The notes below the pieces were generated by a model. That model had not been told where the DNA came from. It did not search any database and saw nothing but the letters and a program-made list of their open reading frames with translations. A DNA stretch of 64,000 bases from Pseudogemmobacter faecipullorum (GTDB lineage Bacteria > Pseudomonadota > Alphaproteobacteria > Rhodobacterales > Rhodobacteraceae): contig NZ_JACDXX010000005.1 of NCBI RefSeq assembly GCF_020539525.1, forward strand, positions 180,073 through 244,072. The letters are read 5' to 3'. The position numbers and the translations under genes are program-made. Positions 56,016 through 64,000 of the stretch are shown here, in pieces. Numbering within the stretch: position 1 is the stretch's first letter; every line of letters begins with the position of its first letter.

Positions 56016-57548
56016 TCACAGAGGGATATTGTCGTGCTTCTTCCACGGGTTTGACAGCTTCTTATTGCGCAGGCTGGCAAAGGCCCTTGCCACCCGGCGC
56101 CGGGTCGAACGCGGCTGGATCACCTCATCAATGAAACCTTTTTCCGCCGCTACGAAGGGATTGGCGAAACGGTCCTCATAATCGCGGGTGCGTTCGGCGA
56201 TTTTTTCCTTATCGCCCAGTTCCGAACGGTAGAGGATCTCGACCGCGCCTTTGGCCCCCATCACCGCAATCTCGGCCGTGGGCCAGGCATAGTTAAAATC
56301 GCCGCGCAGATGTTTCGATGACATCACATCATATGCGCCGCCATAGGCCTTGCGGGTGATCACCGTAACCTTCGGCACCGTCGCCTCGCCATAAGCGAAG
56401 AGCAGTTTCGCGCCATGTTTGATCACCCCGCCATATTCCTGCGACGTGCCCGGCAGGAAGCCCGGCACATCAACGAGGGTCAGCAGCGGGATCTCAAAAG
56501 CATCGCAGAAGCGCACGAAACGCGCCGCCTTGCGCGAGCTGTCGATATCGAGACAGCCCGCCAGCACCATCGGCTGATTGGCCACCACGCCGACCGACTG
56601 GCCCTCGATACGGATGAAGCCGGTGATGATATTGCCGGCATAATCCTTCTGGATCTCGTAGAAATCACCCTCATCGGCGATTTTCGTGATCAGTTCCTTC
56701 ATATCATAGGGCTGGTTCGGATTGGCCGGGATCAGGGTGTCAAGGCTCTGCTCGACCCGGGCCGGATCATCAAAGAACGGCCGGACCGGCGCTTTCTCGC
56801 GGTTGTTCAGCGGCAGGAAATCGAACAGTCGCCGGATCTCGGCCAGGGCCTCGACATCATTCTCGAAAGCACCATCCGCGACCGAGGATTTCCTGGTATG
56901 GGTCGAGGCGCCGCCCAGCTCTTCGGCCGTCACCACCTCATTGGTCACCGTCTTCACCACATCGGGGCCGGTGACGAACATGTAGGAGCTGTCTTTCACC
57001 ATGAAGATGAAATCGGTCATCGCCGGGGAATAGACCGCACCACCGGCGCAGGGCCCCATGATCACCGAGATCTGCGGCACCACACCGCTCGCCAGCACAT
57101 TGCGCTGGAACACATCGGCATAGCCTGCAAGCGAGGCGACGCCCTCCTGGATACGCGCGCCGCCGGAATCGTTCAGCCCGATCACCGGCGCGCCGTTTTG
57201 CAGCGCCATATCCATGATTTTGCATATTTTCTGCGCATGAGTTTCCGAGAGCGAGCCGCCGAAAACGGTGAAATCCTGGCTGAACACATAGGCCATACGG
57301 CCATTGATCGTGCCCCAGCCGGTCACCACGCCATCGCCCGGCGGTCGCTCGCGCTCCATGCCGAAATCGGTGCAGCGATGCGCCACGAACATATCAAATT
57401 CTTCGAATGAGCCTTCATCGAGCAGCAGTTCGATCCGCTCGCGCGCCGTCAGCTTGCCCTTGGCATGCTGCGCCTCAACGCGGCGCTGGCCACCCCCTGC
57501 CCGCGCTACCGCGCGCCGCTCTTCCAGCTCTTGCAGGATATCTTTCAT
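56016..57548 (-). CDS. pccB: Propionyl-CoA carboxylase beta (carboxyltransferase) subunit
   Basis: PccB transfers CO2 from biotin to propionyl-CoA. The 510-residue protein has the acyl-CoA carboxyltransferase fold in two halves, with [20 protein letters not shown] in the N-half. In the C-half the conserved [20 protein letters not shown] and [14 protein letters not shown] segments form the CoA and biotin sites. The start at 57548 follows GGGAGG. A longer in-frame reading to 57596 lacks a ribosome site. A TTTGCAAA-type operator region lies upstream. Confidence 0.96.
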   Translation of the reverse strand: MKDILQELEERRAVARAGGGQRRVEAQHAKGKLTARERIELLLDEGSFEEFDMFVAHRCTDFGMERERPPGDGVVTGWGTINGRMAYVFSQDFTVFGGSLSETHAQKICKIMDMALQNGAPVIGLNDSGGARIQEGVASLAGYADVFQRNVLASGVVPQISVIMGPCAGGAVYSPAMTDFIFMVKDSSYMFVTGPDVVKTVTNEVVTAEELGGASTHTRKSSVADGAFENDVEALAEIRRLFDFLPLNNREKAPVRPFFDDPARVEQSLDTLIPANPNQPYDMKELITKIADEGDFYEIQKDYAGNIITGFIRIEGQSVGVVANQPMVLAGCLDIDSSRKAARFVRFCDAFEIPLLTLVDVPGFLPGTSQEYGGVIKHGAKLLFAYGEATVPKVTVITRKAYGGAYDVMSSKHLRGDFNYAWPTAEIAVMGAKGAVEILYRSELGDKEKIAERTRDYEDRFANPFVAAEKGFIDEVIQPRSTRRRVARAFASLRNKKLSNPWKKHDNIPL

Positions 57549-58062
57549 GGCAACCTCCCCGGGATTCGCGAGGATAATATTGTTGCGCCGCAGCAAAGCA
57601 AAACGAAACCTTGTAAATTTGCAAATTATTGACCATGATTAATCTGCAAAGTGAATATTTGCGAATTTCAGCGCCACAGCTTCGACAAACCGCCATGGGC
57701 GTTGTTACAGCTGTCGAAATACCAGCCGATTAAGGCCCTTTTCCGGGTTTTCGGCGACCATAAACAAGGTGAATAACGACCAGTTTTCGCCGAACCTGAT
57801 TTATATTGTCATATTTCAATGAACTACCAAAGTACGCCCTGCGGCGCTGCATCCATGGCCTCCATGAAGCTCGTCCCCAAGGTCTCCGGCGGCATCGCTT
57901 GACGCTGCACTCCCCTCCCACCAACCTGACGCTCACTCGCCTGAGCACAGGCCGGCTCTCTCAGGCCCGACTGTCCCAGCCTCCAACATTCACCATTCAC
58001 CCGAACCGATAAGCACCCGCTTTTCGGACCAGTGAACTTCATCCTGAAGGGAGCTTACCGCC
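57549..58062. other. 514-base non-coding region upstream of pccB
   Basis: This region holds the pccB promoter and its operator sites, with a locally AT-rich part at about 57600-57820. No regulator gene is found, although one often flanks pccB in related species. A 27-codon open frame starting at 57819 was seen and not accepted. Confidence 0.6.
57618..57665. promoter_or_regulatory. TTTGCAAA-type operator cluster upstream of pccB
   Basis: A perfect TTTGCAAA at 57618-57625 is preceded directly by TTGTAAA. It is followed by two near-copies, TCTGCAAA (57643-57650) and TTTGCGAA (57658-57665). Such sites are the core I recall for PccR/ScfR-type regulators of propionyl-CoA carboxylase. They lie 70-117 bases upstream of pccB. 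Confidence 0.55.
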
Positions 58063-58518
58063 GTGCCGAAGTTCAGGCCTCACCGTCGCCCCCTCTGGCC
58101 CGGCTTTGCCGCCGATGTGTTCGGACGCCTTCACGAAACCTGGCACATCCATTCCTGGGAACGGCCGCGTATCGACGCATTTACAGCGCCGGTTGTTCTG
58201 CCCGGTGTGGCGCTTTCGGCGCTCCAGAAGAAACGCGGTGCAGAATGCCCCCTCGGTGCAACTGCACTGGATGAGCTCGCGCTGCCGCCGCGGCCCCCAC
58301 ATGTCGTCCAGCTCTGCCTGCGGCTCGTGGCGCGTATTGCAACAGCCGATGCCCATAACGGCGCTACTGGCGGACCTGCATCAGCAGATTGGCAGCGGTG
58401 TTGCGCGGGCGCGGGCTATAGCCGGTCAGGACTGACCGGCCAGCCATCAGCCCCCCCCCCGCCTGGCCGTTTACAGCCCCTGCCGGCAGGCTGCGGACCG
58501 GACCAGGCGGAGCGGTGA
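58063..58518 (+). CDS. Hypothetical protein, doubtful, GTG start
   Basis: A 151-codon open frame begins at a GTG with an AAGGGAG ribosome site 9 bases upstream. The first 100 residues look protein-like (FAADVFGRLHETWHIHSWER); the rest is low-complexity and overlaps the reverse-strand frame at 58364-58756. Its third-position GC is lower than that of neighbours. It could be a foreign gene or a chance frame. No function is proposed. Confidence 0.3.
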   Translation: MPKFRPHRRPLWPGFAADVFGRLHETWHIHSWERPRIDAFTAPVVLPGVALSALQKKRGAECPLGATALDELALPPRPPHVVQLCLRLVARIATADAHNGATGGPASADWQRCCAGAGYSRSGLTGQPSAPPPPGRLQPLPAGCGPDQAER

Positions 58519-58756
58519 TGAGGCGCGGGGTCAGTGCCGGCTCCTCCTCGCGGAAGATCGCCCGCAGATCAGGGCGCGGCGCGGCCAGCCGCCGGATCTT
58601 CGCCCCGGTGAAGGGGCTGATCGCGGCCAGAGAGCGGCGCGGCGCGAGGGGGGGCAGCGGCGCTTCCCCCTTCAGACCCCGCTGCACCGAGCGCTGCTCA
58701 ATCGCCCGGGCCCTGCGGCTTCGCGCCATTTCGGAAAGCTGCTTCGGACCGGACAT
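58364..58756 (-). CDS. Hypothetical basic protein, doubtful
   Basis: A 130-codon frame starts at ATG 58756 with GGAG nearby. The product is strongly basic (MSGPKQLSEMARSRRARAIE) with a Pro/Arg-rich middle. It overlaps, in antisense, the tail of the frame at 58063. No known family is recognised, and only one of the two frames is likely to be real. Confidence 0.35.
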   Translation of the reverse strand: MSGPKQLSEMARSRRARAIEQRSVQRGLKGEAPLPPLAPRRSLAAISPFTGAKIRRLAAPRPDLRAIFREEEPALTPRLITAPPGPVRSLPAGAVNGQAGGGLMAGRSVLTGYSPRPRNTAANLLMQVRQ

Positions 58757-58780
58757 CGCTGAGCTCCGAGATTGCCACAA

Positions 58781-59411
58781 ATTCCACCCAAGGTTGATCT
58801 GAATTGCGACAACTCTTTGTCACAAAAGAGGCCACAGCCAGACGCTGTAAATTTTAACCATTTAATCCCATACTAAAGAATCAGGCATCAATACTAAAAA
58901 ATGTATTCTATATTCATAATTTATTACCCAATCGCATAACAGGGCAAATTACCAGAATTCTGACTGAATTCGGAACGAATCATTAAAGAATTTCCTGATA
59001 TGCGGCGCGCAGGCACAACTCCAGAAACCCCACAATAATGCTTTGTTATATATGAATAATTTACAATCAAAGCAGCAATGATCCGATGACAGATCCAGCC
59101 GTCGAAACTGCCAGCCCGGTGGAAGAGATCTGCGCCGCCCCCCCCTCTGCTGCGCCAGTTCAGATAGCCGCCAAAAGCGAGATATATAAAATCTTAAATC
59201 CCCGTTATTCGGTTAAGATATTCTTTTTTCGTCCATTCTGACATTCGTCACCATTTATTAACCAATCAGACAAAGACCAAACGCATACATGCCATTCTTT
59301 CGCCCGAATTAAGGAAGTTCCTGCTATCCGGAATAGCGCTTTTTAATGTTCCAGCCTGTAACCCGTGCCAGAGCGCCTGACCTCGAACCATTTCACGGGG
59401 GACGGGAAACG
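58781..59411. other. 631-base AT-rich region upstream of the dynamin-like cluster
   Basis: This stretch is markedly more AT-rich than the rest of the window, with many A/T runs (around 58845-59070 and 59185-59345). It is the likely promoter and leader of the dynamin-like genes and may mark foreign DNA. A 51-codon frame inside it is listed separately. No inverted repeat or clear promoter pair was singled out. Confidence 0.7.
59086..59241 (+). CDS. Possible small or truncated ORF in the AT-rich region
   Basis: A 51-codon frame (opening MTDPAVETASPVEEICAAPP, ending in KIFFFRPF) is GC-rich in its first half and AT-rich in its last. This would suit a gene fragment cut off by a later change. No ribosome site of note is present. 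It may be a remnant rather than a working gene. Confidence 0.25.
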   Translation: MTDPAVETASPVEEICAAPPSAAPVQIAAKSEIYKILNPRYSVKIFFFRPF

Positions 59412-61448
59412 ATGCGAGACTATGTCACCGCAGATACGCCTGGGGCGGATGAGCTGGAAAACAGCTTTCAGTTTTTCCGTCAGGCCACCGCCAGCATGGC
59501 GGAACTGCGCAGCCGGTTTGAAACGCTTGGCGGCCTCTCGGAACGGATCAGCCAGCTGCTGCCGGAAGGGTTTGAGGAGCAGCTGGGCGAGCTGCGCAGC
59601 CGTCTGGGTGATTTCGCCGCCCCGATCACTTTCGTAGGCCAGGTCAAATCCGGCAAGACCGCGCTCGTCAATGTGCTGGCCGGCAGCCCCGGCCTGCTGC
59701 CCTCGGATGTGAACCCCTGGACCTCGGTGGTCACGACGCTGCATCTGAACACGCCGCGGCCGCGCAATGTCCGGGCCGAATTTGCCTTTTTCGATCAGAC
59801 TGAATGGGAGGATCTGATCCAGGAGGGCGGGCGTCTGGGCGCTCTCGCCCGCCGCGCCCGCGCCGATGATGAGATGATGCAGATCCGCGCCCAGATCGAG
59901 GAGATGTACAGCAAATCGCGTGAGAGGCTGGGGCGGAATTTCGAACTGCTGCTCGGCAACCGGCATAAATATGATGAATTCAGCCAGCAGCTGATCGAGC
60001 GCTATGTCTGCCTCGGCGATCAGTATGCCAGCCCGGAACAGGGCACGGCACAGGGCCGTTTTGCCGATATCACCCGCTCGGCCGATCTCTATATGGAGGT
60101 GACGGGCTATCCGATCGGTCTGTCGCTGCAGGATACGCCCGGCGTCAATGACCCTTTCATGATGCGCGAACAGGTCACTTTGCGCAGTATGAACAATGCA
60201 TCGATCTGTGTCGTCGTGCTTTCTGCCGCACAGGCGATGAATACGGTTGATCTGGCGCTGATCCAGCTGCTCTGTGCGCTGGAAAGCCGCCGCGTGATCA
60301 TATTTGTCAACCGGATCGATGAGCTGCGCGATCCGGCCCGCGACATCCCGGTGATCCGTGAGGCGCTCGGGATCATCCTGCGCGATCGCGGCCTGGGTGA
60401 TATCACCACGATCCTGTTTGGCAGTGCCCACTGGGCCGAAGCGGCACTGACCGGCAAGCCCGATATGCTGAGCCCGGCCTCGCTCGCCGCGCTCGAGGCA
60501 ATGGTGGCCGCCAGCCCGGGGCCCGCGCACAGCCTCTTTGCCGAGCGCGCCTGGGCCTGTTGCGGCCTCGCCGCATTGCTGGGGGCGATTGGCCAGACCA
60601 TCGCCGCCAGCTCAGGCTGTCAGGTGATTGATGACAGCTGGCGGCGGCTGAACAACCTCGTCGCCACCGTGCGCACCCGCCACCTCGCCTCATCGGCTTT
60701 GGCGGTTTCGCAGCTGAGCGAAGTGCAGACCCGCGCCAAGATCGGTAATCTGCGCCATGCGGTTGACAGCTATATCGACACCGATATGACCGCATTGTTC
60801 AGCCACCTGACCGAGCGGGTCAGGCAGAGCAGCAGCGATTACGTCAGCCGCATGGCAGCCGATCTGCTCGAACGCGCCAAAGAGAATGGCCGGGCCGGGG
60901 TCGAAACCTGCGATCCGATGCAGCTCAGGATGCGGCTGCGCACCGCCTATATCCGCTATACCAATGAAATGCGGTCCTTCTTTGAGGATATCAGCGACGG
61001 CACCTGCCAGGCGATGATGGATCTTTACAGCCAGATGCTGGGTGAGGCAGCGGCGGATATGCAGCTGCAGGCCCCCGCCGCCCCCGCCCTGCCGCCGCCG
61101 GTGGCGCTGGGGCGCACTATTGTTGTCGATCTGCAGACCACCCGCTGGAAGGCCTGGATGGCCTCTCACATCAACAGCAAGGGCCTGGCGCGCGAATATC
61201 ACAGCCTTGTTGAGGCTGAGGTCAGCTCGATCAGCGACGAGCTGATTGCCACCGCCCGCGACACGCTGAGCATGATGGCGCGGGTGCTGCGCGATTTTCT
61301 GGACGAGCAGGAGAGCTTTGCCCTCGCCATCGCCGCGGGCGGCTCGCTGTCGCGCGATCCGCTGACCAATCCCCTGATCCAGCGTCAGCAGGCGCTGGAG
61401 GAGCTGAGCCGGGAGCTACGCCAGTTCGGCGAGCGCCGTGCCATCTGA
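59412..61448 (+). CDS. Dynamin-like GTPase
   Basis: The 678-residue protein has a dynamin-type GTPase domain: P-loop GQVKSGKT at 76-83, G3 motif DTPGVND from 241 and G4 NRID at 300-303. An insert of long charged helices at about 130-200 follows the G1 region, and a helical C-terminal region of about 300 residues may form a stalk. Bacterial dynamins remodel membranes or act in defence. No transmembrane helix is clear. The start at 59412 is chosen because of ACGGGAA upstream; an ATG at 59346 is possible. It is the first gene of the set. Confidence 0.82.
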   Translation: MRDYVTADTPGADELENSFQFFRQATASMAELRSRFETLGGLSERISQLLPEGFEEQLGELRSRLGDFAAPITFVGQVKSGKTALVNVLAGSPGLLPSDVNPWTSVVTTLHLNTPRPRNVRAEFAFFDQTEWEDLIQEGGRLGALARRARADDEMMQIRAQIEEMYSKSRERLGRNFELLLGNRHKYDEFSQQLIERYVCLGDQYASPEQGTAQGRFADITRSADLYMEVTGYPIGLSLQDTPGVNDPFMMREQVTLRSMNNASICVVVLSAAQAMNTVDLALIQLLCALESRRVIIFVNRIDELRDPARDIPVIREALGIILRDRGLGDITTILFGSAHWAEAALTGKPDMLSPASLAALEAMVAASPGPAHSLFAERAWACCGLAALLGAIGQTIAASSGCQVIDDSWRRLNNLVATVRTRHLASSALAVSQLSEVQTRAKIGNLRHAVDSYIDTDMTALFSHLTERVRQSSSDYVSRMAADLLERAKENGRAGVETCDPMQLRMRLRTAYIRYTNEMRSFFEDISDGTCQAMMDLYSQMLGEAAADMQLQAPAAPALPPPVALGRTIVVDLQTTRWKAWMASHINSKGLAREYHSLVEAEVSSISDELIATARDTLSMMARVLRDFLDEQESFALAIAAGGSLSRDPLTNPLIQRQQALEELSRELRQFGERRAI

Positions 61449-61480
61449 TCCTGCCATTTCCCGCTGCCGTGAGGATTGCC

Positions 61481-63133
61481 ATGCCCTATGATCAGAGTGA
61501 AAGCCGCCGCGTTTCGCCCGCCGCTTTTGCGCGTCTCACGGCCCGGGCCACCGCGCTGCCCCGTCTGGCGGTGGTGGGAGAGTTCAGCTCGGGCAAATCC
61601 ACCCTGCTCAACCTGCTGCTCGGCCACGAGGTTCTGCCGACCCGCATTACCGCAACCGCATCGCCCGGGGTCTGGATCAGCTATGGCGATCGCAGCGGCC
61701 ATTACATCGATGCCAGCGGCGCAGAACAGCCCCTGCCCACCGGCGGCATCGAGGCTGTGCCCCCTGACAGCCGCTATATCCGGCTCTGGCTTGAGGCCGA
61801 TTTCCTGCAGCAATGCGATATTCTCGACCTCTCCGGCCTCGCTGATCCCGGGCGCAGCGATGAGATGACCTATCAGATGCTGGGCCATGCCCATGCGGTG
61901 ATCTGGTGCACCCCCGCCACCCAGGCCTGGCGCCAGTCAGAGCGCGCCGCCTGGCTCGCCGTGCCGCCACGGCTGCGCAGCAACAGCATTCTCGCGGTCA
62001 CGCGGATGGACAAGCTGCGCAATGATTTCGACCGCGAGCGGGTGATGCGCCGGGTCGGGCATGAGGCGGCAGGCTTATTCAGCCGGTTCGAGCCGATTTC
62101 CGCGCTGATGGCGCTGAAAGCCCTGGCCGAAAATGACGCCCCCGCCTGGGAAGACAGCGGTATCGACAGCCTGATGGCGGGGATCAGCGAACAGCTCGAA
62201 CGGCTGCAGGCCAGGCGTGCCGCTCTGATGCAGCGCTACCAGTCCGACAATGCCGCCCAGCAGCCCGCTGCTGCCGGGGCTGCCGCGCCCCTTCTCACCC
62301 CAGCCGGGGAAAGCCCGCCGGCAGAGCGCTCGGGCGAGACCATCCTCCTGACCTGGCCCGATGGCGATGCGGCGCTGTCAGCGCCGCCTGACGGCGCGGA
62401 GGATAACCCGGAAAGCGAAGAGCTGGCCCTGCTGGAAAGCCTGTCGCGCCCGGCCCCGCTTATGCTGGTCACCCCGTTCCGCGCCCATCCGCGCCCGGCA
62501 CCGCTCCGGCCCGAAGCCCCTCTGGCGCCCGCGACTGACCCTGCCAGCACCAGCAGTCCTGAACTGTCCCCCGCCAGGGAAAGCGCTGCGGACTGGCCCG
62601 GTGACACTGCCGGGCTGGGTGAAGCACGGAGCGGAGCGACTGACGAGGCAGCGGCTGATGAAACACCACCCGCACCTCTGCCGCTCTCCGCAATAACCGC
62701 GAGCGCATCCGCTTTTTCTGCGCCCGTTGAGGCGGAGCTGGATTTTGACCTCACAGCTTTCGCCGGCCGGCTGAGCGCCAGCGCCCTCGCTCCCGGCGCG
62801 ATGATCCCGGCCCCCGCGGCCCCGATATTGCCGCCTGCTGAGCCGCCGCCTGCCGCAGACCGCCCTGCCGGACCCGCGCTTATTCCCGATATCGAGGCCG
62901 CCTTGCAGCGGGTGCTCTCGTGCTATTTCCCGCCCCCCTCGCCTCTGTCTGCCGCCCCGGCCAGCCCCGCAGCCCAGCCACCGGCCCCCTCCGATCCGCG
63001 CGCGATCTGGCGCGGTATCGTCGCCCGCGCTGACCCGGCCACCGCCGCTCTGCCGGTTGTCGCCATGATAGACGAGCTGCTGTCGGGGATGTTCCCGGCC
63101 AGCGCGACTGAACCGCCGGAGCCAGGAAGCTGA
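61481..63133 (+). CDS. Second GTPase with long Pro/Ala-rich tail
   Basis: The 550-residue protein has an N-terminal GTPase domain (about 1-230). Its P-loop is GEFSSGKS at 33-40, G3 is written DLSG (116-119) instead of DxPG, and G4 is TRMD at 174-177. Residues about 250-550 are a low-complexity, Pro/Ala-rich linker with short helical patches near 420-430 and 478-485. It resembles dynamin-like or Era-like small GTPases. It starts 32 bases after the first GTPase gene, with a TGAGGATT ribosome site, and is probably co-transcribed. It may act as partner of the larger protein. Confidence 0.78.
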   Translation: MPYDQSESRRVSPAAFARLTARATALPRLAVVGEFSSGKSTLLNLLLGHEVLPTRITATASPGVWISYGDRSGHYIDASGAEQPLPTGGIEAVPPDSRYIRLWLEADFLQQCDILDLSGLADPGRSDEMTYQMLGHAHAVIWCTPATQAWRQSERAAWLAVPPRLRSNSILAVTRMDKLRNDFDRERVMRRVGHEAAGLFSRFEPISALMALKALAENDAPAWEDSGIDSLMAGISEQLERLQARRAALMQRYQSDNAAQQPAAAGAAAPLLTPAGESPPAERSGETILLTWPDGDAALSAPPDGAEDNPESEELALLESLSRPAPLMLVTPFRAHPRPAPLRPEAPLAPATDPASTSSPELSPARESAADWPGDTAGLGEARSGATDEAAADETPPAPLPLSAITASASAFSAPVEAELDFDLTAFAGRLSASALAPGAMIPAPAAPILPPAEPPPAADRPAGPALIPDIEAALQRVLSCYFPPPSPLSAAPASPAAQPPAPSDPRAIWRGIVARADPATAALPVVAMIDELLSGMFPASATEPPEPGS

Positions 63134-63248
63134 GCCCCGGAGCCCCGGGCCGGATCAGCCCTCAGACCATCCGGTCAGATCCGTTCTGAAGACGATTGCG
63201 CCGATGAAAGGAAACACGGTGCAAAGAAAACGCAAAGGAAAGCGACAT

Positions 63249-63602
63249 ATGAGTACGAATATTGCAATCCTTAATGAACTCGATGGATTTGTCGGCGGCT
63301 GCCTCGTCGACAGTGAAACCGGGCTGATGCTGGCCTCGGAAGGCGGTGGCAAGATTGATCTCGAAGCGGCTTCGGCACTGAACACCCAGGTGGTGAAAGC
63401 CAAGCTGGCAGCGATCAACGCGCTGAGACTCGATGATACTATTGAGGATATTCTGATCACCCTGGGCAAACAATATCACCTGATCCGCCCGCTCGCCTCG
63501 AGCCCAACGGTCTTCCTTTATGTGGCGCTCGACCGGAAATCCTCGAACCTTGGTCTGGCGCGCATCAAACTCAAGGGAATTGAGGCCGGAATCACCCTCT
63601 GA
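63249..63602 (+). CDS. Roadblock/LC7 domain protein
   Basis: The 117-residue protein is a Roadblock/LC7 (MglB-like) fold: MSTNIAILNELDGFVGGCLV then SETGLMLASEGGG and the later LALDRKSSNL-type segment YVALDRKSSNLGLARIKLK. Such proteins regulate small GTPases; MglB and actinobacterial CvnB are the known bacterial examples, paired with Ras-like rather than dynamin-like proteins. It follows the second GTPase by 115 bases. Its stop codon coincides with the apparent left end of the insertion sequence. Confidence 0.82.
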   Translation: MSTNIAILNELDGFVGGCLVDSETGLMLASEGGGKIDLEAASALNTQVVKAKLAAINALRLDDTIEDILITLGKQYHLIRPLASSPTVFLYVALDRKSSNLGLARIKLKGIEAGITL

Positions 63603-63660
63603 ACTGAATAGCCCCATGTTTGATGGACGCCTTCTTTGCTAATTTTGAGGCAAGGAGGCC

Positions 63661-63933
63661 ATGATGGGCACAGGGACTTTCAGCGACGACTTCAAGCGCG
63701 ACGCGGTCGCGCAGATCACCGAGCGGGGTTATCCGGTCAGCGAGGTCTCAGAGCGGCCTGGGGTGAGCAAGCACTCGCTCTATGCATGGAAACGCAAGTT
63801 CACGAAGGCAGCCTCGGGCGAGACAGAGAAAGACGCTGAGATCCGCCTGTTGAAGCGGGAACTGGCACGGGTTTCCGAGGAGCGCGACATCCTAAAAAAA
63901 GCCACCGCGTATTTCGCTCGGGATGCAAAGTGA
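63661..63933 (+). CDS. IS3-family transposase OrfA
   Basis: The 90-residue protein has the IS3 OrfA helix-turn-helix (FSDDFKRDAVAQITERGYPV then SEVSERPGVSKHSLYAWKRK) and the C-terminal coiled-coil EIRLLKRELARVSEERDILK. It binds the element ends. An A7G run at 63894-63901 could promote frameshifting, although orfB appears in the +1 rather than the usual -1 frame. An ATG one codon in is an alternative start. Confidence 0.92.
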   Translation: MMGTGTFSDDFKRDAVAQITERGYPVSEVSERPGVSKHSLYAWKRKFTKAASGETEKDAEIRLLKRELARVSEERDILKKATAYFARDAK

Positions 63934-63967
63934 GCGGAGCCATTGGAGCGCCATCGGTTCAAGCCCG

Positions 63968-64000
63968 ATGGCGACGGCGTTCGTGGCCGAGCATCGGGGA
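63968..64000 (+). CDS. IS3-family transposase OrfB, N-terminal fragment
   Basis: The last 33 bases of the window encode MATAFVAEHRG, matching the start of IS3 OrfB (AF-I/V-AEHRG), the DDE catalytic subunit. It lies in the +1 frame relative to OrfA and is cut by the right edge. It may begin by its own ATG or be joined by frameshifting. Confidence 0.6.
   Translation, partial: MATAFVAEHRG

Larger units (their letters stand above)
63600..64000 (+). mobile_element. IS3-family insertion sequence, left part
   Basis: An IS3-type element begins near 63600, where TGAACTGAATAGCCCC looks like an inverted-repeat end. It contains a complete orfA and the first part of orfB, and runs off the right edge. 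The right terminal repeat and target duplication are out of view, so the exact left boundary is an estimate. Confidence 0.7.

Noticed and set aside
57819..57902. A 27-codon frame upstream of pccB
   Set aside because: It is very short with no ribosome site or homologous feature. It may be a chance frame in the pccB leader.
1..64000. CRISPR arrays, tRNA or rRNA genes
   Set aside because: No regularly spaced repeats and no tRNA- or rRNA-like sequence were noticed on reading through, though a covariance-model search was not possible.

Overview
This window is a GC-rich chromosomal segment of an alphaproteobacterium. The likely placement is Rhodobacterales, in the Paracoccus/Rhodobacter-like families. 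The reasons are the NuoD, NuoB and NuoI sequences, a nuo operon interleaved with small lineage-typical genes (DUF5333- and DUF5337-like), the nrdR-ribD pair, a PleD-type cyclase beside a DUF3572 gene, and a propionyl-CoA carboxylase locus with DUF4174- and DUF6497-type neighbours. No database search was possible, so family names come from recognised motifs and remembered gene context.

Layout. (1) Positions 1-15223, minus strand: respiratory complex I genes nuoA to nuoM, in order, with nuoM cut by the left edge. The genes are tightly coupled by overlaps. Seven extra small genes lie among them: a 93-aa secreted protein, a DUF5337-like membrane protein, a 137-aa lipoprotein-like protein, a DUF5333-like secreted protein, a 133-aa lipoprotein, a membrane-anchored collagen-like protein and a CMD-family protein. 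(2) 15224-22085: a long gap, a DegT-type aminotransferase, a small secreted protein, a gph-like phosphatase, and glmU-glmS for UDP-GlcNAc synthesis with a terminator. (3) 22327-27491: an AlkD-like repair protein and an electrophile/quinone-detoxification-like cluster (beta-class GST, VOC-hydrolase fusion, LysR regulator, VOC protein). (4) 27504-37598: EamA exporter, nrdR-ribD, a non-pyrrolysine MttB-family methyltransferase, a HAD phosphatase, DUF3572, a PleD-like cyclase, an ECF sigma/anti-sigma/periplasmic sensor operon and a DUF983 gene. (5) 37585-44497: NUDIX, fatty-acid desaturase, lipocalin-like and Cys-rich lipoproteins, aldo-keto reductase, metG and small genes. (6) 44719-47958: six co-directional genes that pair an APC permease with small membrane proteins. 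(7) 48035-57548: the propionyl-CoA to succinyl-CoA route (scpA, pccA, pccB), with an Mrr-type restriction gene between scpA and pccA, and several small lipoproteins, including two related ones of 42 and 46 aa. (8) 57549-64000: regulatory DNA upstream of pccB, an AT-rich stretch, then two dynamin-like GTPase genes and a Roadblock/LC7 gene, ending in an IS3-family element cut by the right edge.

How the parts relate. Complex I and the pcc/scp genes are core metabolism. TTTGCAAA-type sites occur upstream of both pccB and scpA, which suggests a short-chain acyl-CoA responsive regulator, but no such regulator gene lies in the window. The most novel-looking unit is the dynamin / dynamin-like GTPase / Roadblock set at the right end. 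It follows AT-rich DNA and abuts an insertion sequence, which is typical of an accessory island. Second in interest are the multi-protein APC permease operon and the collagen-like protein inside the complex I operon.
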